A program made the translations under genes and the position numbers. The notes beneath the pieces were generated by a model. That model had not been told where the DNA came from and ran no database searches. It saw nothing but the letters and a program-made list of their open reading frames with translations. Shown here piece by piece: positions 61,276-64,000 of a DNA stretch of 64,000 nucleotides. The DNA is taken from positions 62,001 to 126,000 of the forward strand of contig NZ_JAFEUV020000014.1 in assembly GCF_017355915.2 (NCBI RefSeq), given 5' to 3'. The stretch's first letter is position 1, and each line of letters begins with the position of its first letter. This DNA comes from Telluribacter roseus (GTDB lineage: Bacteria > Bacteroidota > Bacteroidia > Cytophagales > Spirosomataceae).

Positions 61276-62475
61276 TTAATCAAACCACCCCCAGCCGGTC
61301 CATCTGTCAAGAAACATAACTGCTTTCAGAGGAAGTGGTTCAGCCCATAGTACTTTATTATACCCCAGCGTATAGCACATAGGATGAATAATACAGATGA
61401 GGGCCATCACGAAAAGTAATTTTCGGTATTCGGGCAAAGGTACCATTCTGGCCAGTACCAGGCTACTAATCAGCAGGAACGGAAAGCCATACCCGTACGC
61501 CCGGTCAATATCGTGAACAAATATTCCGGTCGTGATCAGTACCAGGAATCCTACCAGCAATGCCACCAGCAACCAGTAGTGCCGGGCCATGTACAGTACA
61601 TAACCTGCTGCTCCCAGTAATAGCCAGGCTCCCTCAAACGAAGTCCAGAGACTATTGCCCAGCCCTGCCCGGTGGGCATCCGCGAACAGAACCGGAGTAC
61701 CTTCGGTGGTATACTCATGAAAGAAAAAGTAGGTGCTCATGATGTACCTCCGGAAGATAAAATACAGGATCCAGGAGATGACTACAACCCAGGTAGCCGG
61801 TACAAACGCACTTTTTGCTACCGCCCCCAGCGTAGATGCATCTCTTTGGGCCACTAAGGTACGAGCCATCCACCATAAAATAACATAACCTCCGGCTACA
61901 ATAGCGCGTTCGTCCGTAAAAAAGGCCAGCTGCAGGCACACGAAGAGCAGGAACGGATTCCTGATAAACAGAGCCAGCAGCAGGAAAAAGTAGGCAAATC
62001 CGTCGCCGTAGCCGGCCATATCCACCAGGAACCACGAGAACACGAACATATTGGATAAGGCAAGGGCAAAAAAAGCCGTTACTACTTTATCTGCCGTCTG
62101 CCGGTAAACCTCCCGGGCGATCAGGTACAGAAAAACGCACCCCAGCAACCCCTGAATCACCACAATAAGAATGACGTTGTGCCCCGTCAGGTACGACAGC
62201 AGCGGAAGTACCCACCGCATAACCATATTCTCGCGACGGATGTACACCTCATAGCCGTAGGGATGCAGGATATCCTGGGCCTGGATCTCGATGAAAGCCC
62301 AGGCATCCGCGCCTTTAAGAATGGTATAGGGAGGTACTGCCAGGAACCAGGAGAGAACCGCACAAAAAAGGGTCAGGTACAAAAGCCAGTTGGGGCTATC
62401 TAGTTTTTCATCAATCCATTGACATAGCCGGTAATACTGCTCTGACAAGGAAAAAATAGTTTGTACCTGCTTCAT
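61276..62475 (-). CDS. Polytopic membrane protein of unknown function
   Basis: The 399-residue protein has about nine to ten hydrophobic segments after a short soluble start (MKQVQTIFSLSEQYYRLC). It has an acidic loop (LKGADAWAFIEIQAQDI, about 54-70) where GT-C enzymes carry their aspartates. It is more distant from the two genes downstream but lies only 45 bases from them and on the same strand. Probably the first gene of a three-gene unit. Confidence 0.5.
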   Translation of the reverse strand: MKQVQTIFSLSEQYYRLCQWIDEKLDSPNWLLYLTLFCAVLSWFLAVPPYTILKGADAWAFIEIQAQDILHPYGYEVYIRRENMVMRWVLPLLSYLTGHNVILIVVIQGLLGCVFLYLIAREVYRQTADKVVTAFFALALSNMFVFSWFLVDMAGYGDGFAYFFLLLALFIRNPFLLFVCLQLAFFTDERAIVAGGYVILWWMARTLVAQRDASTLGAVAKSAFVPATWVVVISWILYFIFRRYIMSTYFFFHEYTTEGTPVLFADAHRAGLGNSLWTSFEGAWLLLGAAGYVLYMARHYWLLVALLVGFLVLITTGIFVHDIDRAYGYGFPFLLISSLVLARMVPLPEYRKLLFVMALICIIHPMCYTLGYNKVLWAEPLPLKAVMFLDRWTGWGWFD

Positions 62476-62646
62476 TTACAAAGGCTGGAATAAAAGTGCT
62501 GCAAAGCTAAACCAGACTTTCAATATGCCAAATAGTCCCTAATGTATTTATCCTGTGGCTGTTTTAGTTATGTACGGGCACATCAGCCTTCGTCTTCAGC
62601 GCATATTACCTCTCCTGAATAGTATTGTCCACCGGTCACAGTATGC

Positions 62647-62677
62647 TTGCATACTATATCAAAATAGAATAAATTTG
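62647..62677 (+). promoter_or_regulatory. Promoter of the acyl-CoA dehydrogenase gene
   Basis: TTG (62647-62649) and TAAATTTG (62670-62677) are separated by 20 bases, a full consensus match. Confidence 0.75.
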
Positions 62678-62731
62678 GTTATAACACTATTAGTAATCGA
62701 ACTACTTCATCAGTAATCAAACTATACGATT

Positions 62732-63898
62732 ATGGCACTAGCTGCAGAATGGACCGGTATGGACTTCAATCTGAGTGAAGAACATAAAGCTGTACAGGAG
62801 GCTGCCCGGGACTTCGCACAGAATGAACTACTACCTGGCGTCATTGAACGTGATAATGACCAGAAGTTTGACCCCGCCCTGCTCCGCCGCATGGGTGACC
62901 TGGGCTTCATGGGCATGATGGTTGCTCCCGAATACGGAGGAGGAGGTATGGATACGGTCTCGTATGCCATCGCGATCGAAGAGATTTCTAAAATAGACGC
63001 CTCGGCGTCGGTCATCATGTCGGTGAATAACTCGCTGGTGTGCTGGGGGCTCGAAAAGTACGGTAACGAAGAACAAAAGCAACGGTACCTGACGCGCCTG
63101 GCATCGGGCGAGGTAATAGGGGCTTTCTGTCTTTCGGAGCCGGAAGCCGGCTCTGATGCTACCTCGCAGCATACTACCGCCGAAGACAAAGGGGACTACT
63201 ACCTGCTCAATGGTACCAAAAACTGGATCACCAACGGCAACACTGCCTTGATCTACCTCGTCATGGCGCAGACCTACCCCGACAAACGCCATAAAGGAAT
63301 CAACTGCCTGATTGTAGACAGAGGCCTGGAAGGATTCTCCGTTGGTAAGAAAGAGGACAAAATGGGTATCCGGGCTTCGGATACGCACTCCCTGATGTTT
63401 GCGGATGTACAGGTACCTAAGGAAAATCGAATCGGTGAAGACGGAATGGGCTTTAAGTTCGCCATGAGTACCCTTAACGGAGGGCGTATAGGTATAGCAG
63501 CCCAGGCACTGGGCGTTGCGGCCGGTGCCTACGAGCTGGCGCTGGCCTATGCACTACAACGACGTACTTTTGATAAACCTATCTTTGAGCACCAGGCTGT
63601 GCAGTTCAAACTGGCCGAAATGGCCACCCGCATCGAAGCAGCTCGCCTGCTGGTGTACAAAGCGGCCCGCCTCAAGGATGAAGGCAAGGATTTTGTGAAG
63701 GCGGCGGCTATGGCCAAGCTCTATGCTTCTGATGTAGCCATGTGGGCTACGACCGAGGCCGTACAGATCCACGGTGGCTACGGCTACGTAAAGGAATATC
63801 ACGTCGAAAGGCTCATGCGGGATGCCAAAATCACACAGATATACGAGGGTACATCAGAAATCCAAAAATTAGTGATAGCCAGAGAGCTCCTCAAATAG
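62732..63898 (+). CDS. Acyl-CoA dehydrogenase
   Basis: The enzyme introduces a trans-2 double bond into acyl-CoA with FAD and passes electrons to electron-transfer flavoprotein. The 388 residues have YGGGGMDTVSYAIAIEEISK, FCLSEPEAGSDATS, GGRIGIAAQALGVAAGAYEL and the C-terminal IHGGYGYVKEYHVERLMRDA, with the catalytic glutamate in IYEGTSEIQKLV. This motif set resembles short-chain (butyryl-CoA) enzymes. ATG 62732 follows an AT-rich leader and is kept; ATG 62759 would match the family start more closely. Confidence 0.92.
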   Translation: MALAAEWTGMDFNLSEEHKAVQEAARDFAQNELLPGVIERDNDQKFDPALLRRMGDLGFMGMMVAPEYGGGGMDTVSYAIAIEEISKIDASASVIMSVNNSLVCWGLEKYGNEEQKQRYLTRLASGEVIGAFCLSEPEAGSDATSQHTTAEDKGDYYLLNGTKNWITNGNTALIYLVMAQTYPDKRHKGINCLIVDRGLEGFSVGKKEDKMGIRASDTHSLMFADVQVPKENRIGEDGMGFKFAMSTLNGGRIGIAAQALGVAAGAYELALAYALQRRTFDKPIFEHQAVQFKLAEMATRIEAARLLVYKAARLKDEGKDFVKAAAMAKLYASDVAMWATTEAVQIHGGYGYVKEYHVERLMRDAKITQIYEGTSEIQKLVIARELLK

Positions 63899-64000
63899 GG
63901 TTAGATAACCGTTTATCGAAATTTTCTAAAAAAAGTGCACTATTTGTAGGTAGAATCGTGTACTTTTTTTTTATTTTCGCTATATCGATCCTTGTATTAG
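63899..64000. other. Right-edge intergenic sequence
   Basis: This 102-base AT-rich end carries no recognisable gene or hairpin. The next gene would start outside the window. Confidence 0.4.

Noticed and set aside
1-64000. CRISPR arrays, tRNA genes, prophage or complete insertion sequences
   Set aside because: No regularly spaced direct repeats, no tRNA-like cloverleaf, no transposase, integrase or phage structural genes were recognised; the zinc ribbon on the LacI protein is only a domain, not a transposase.

Overview
The window is a piece of a Bacteroidota chromosome, most likely Cytophagales (Spirosomaceae-like), at an estimated GC of about 50%. The evidence for this is the gene content (paired M16 peptidases, M56/BlaI pair, DUF6503-like lipoprotein, DksA-like protein with a decayed zinc finger, eukaryote-type isocitrate dehydrogenase, GH95 and GH67 enzymes). 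It is also the promoters, which fit TTG-N19-21-TAnnTTTG (clear examples before gdhA, the leuA leader, the TPR gene and the acyl-CoA dehydrogenase). No rRNA, tRNA, CRISPR array, complete insertion sequence or prophage was seen.

Layout. 1-9.6 kb: end of mnmD, an FG-GAP propeller protein, a DksA-like protein, gdhA, an SGNH membrane protein, an orphan histidine kinase overlapping an SGNH lipoprotein, a Dabb protein, a quinone oxidoreductase and murQ. 9.7-28.5 kb: a branched-chain amino acid supercluster, ilvD-ilvB-ilvN-[GT-C membrane protein, methyltransferase, GT-C membrane protein]-ilvC-ilvA-araC-leuC-[four-helix-bundle gene]-leuD-cimA/leuA2-leuB-leuA. Two stretches, one before ilvD and one before leuA, each hold a short leader peptide rich in Leu/Val/Ile, a strong terminator and a competing antiterminator. 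Both place the sequence GGTGTGAG directly after the leader stop codon, so they read as ribosome-dependent attenuators of one design.

28.5-37.5 kb: a conserved unknown protein, an inactive/active M16 peptidase pair, an HpcH/HpaI aldolase, a GH95 fucosidase, lipoproteins and a VOC protein. 37.6-44.5 kb: icd, then a glucuronate locus. In this locus mannonate dehydratase (UxuA) and an exported GH67 alpha-glucuronidase form one uninterrupted 1096-codon reading frame with an internal signal peptide. A short-chain dehydrogenase (probable fructuronate reductase) follows, and the divergent regulator is a LacI protein carrying an IS1-transposase-like zinc ribbon. A perfect 40-bp palindrome lies between the regulator and the fusion.

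44.5-64 kb: an aspartate aminotransferase, a PaaE-like reductase, an M56/BlaI pair behind three identical-type palindromic operators, recF, pdhA, a TPR membrane protein, ribH, lysC, serS, a QorB-like reductase with an AraC regulator, three tandem polytopic membrane proteins of GT-C type, and an acyl-CoA dehydrogenase.

The most unusual items are the UxuA-GH67 single chain, the zinc-ribbon LacI with its long palindrome, the paired ilv/leu attenuators, and the four-helix-bundle gene bounded by inverted repeats that splits leuC from leuD. All calls come from reading the sequence; no database search was run.
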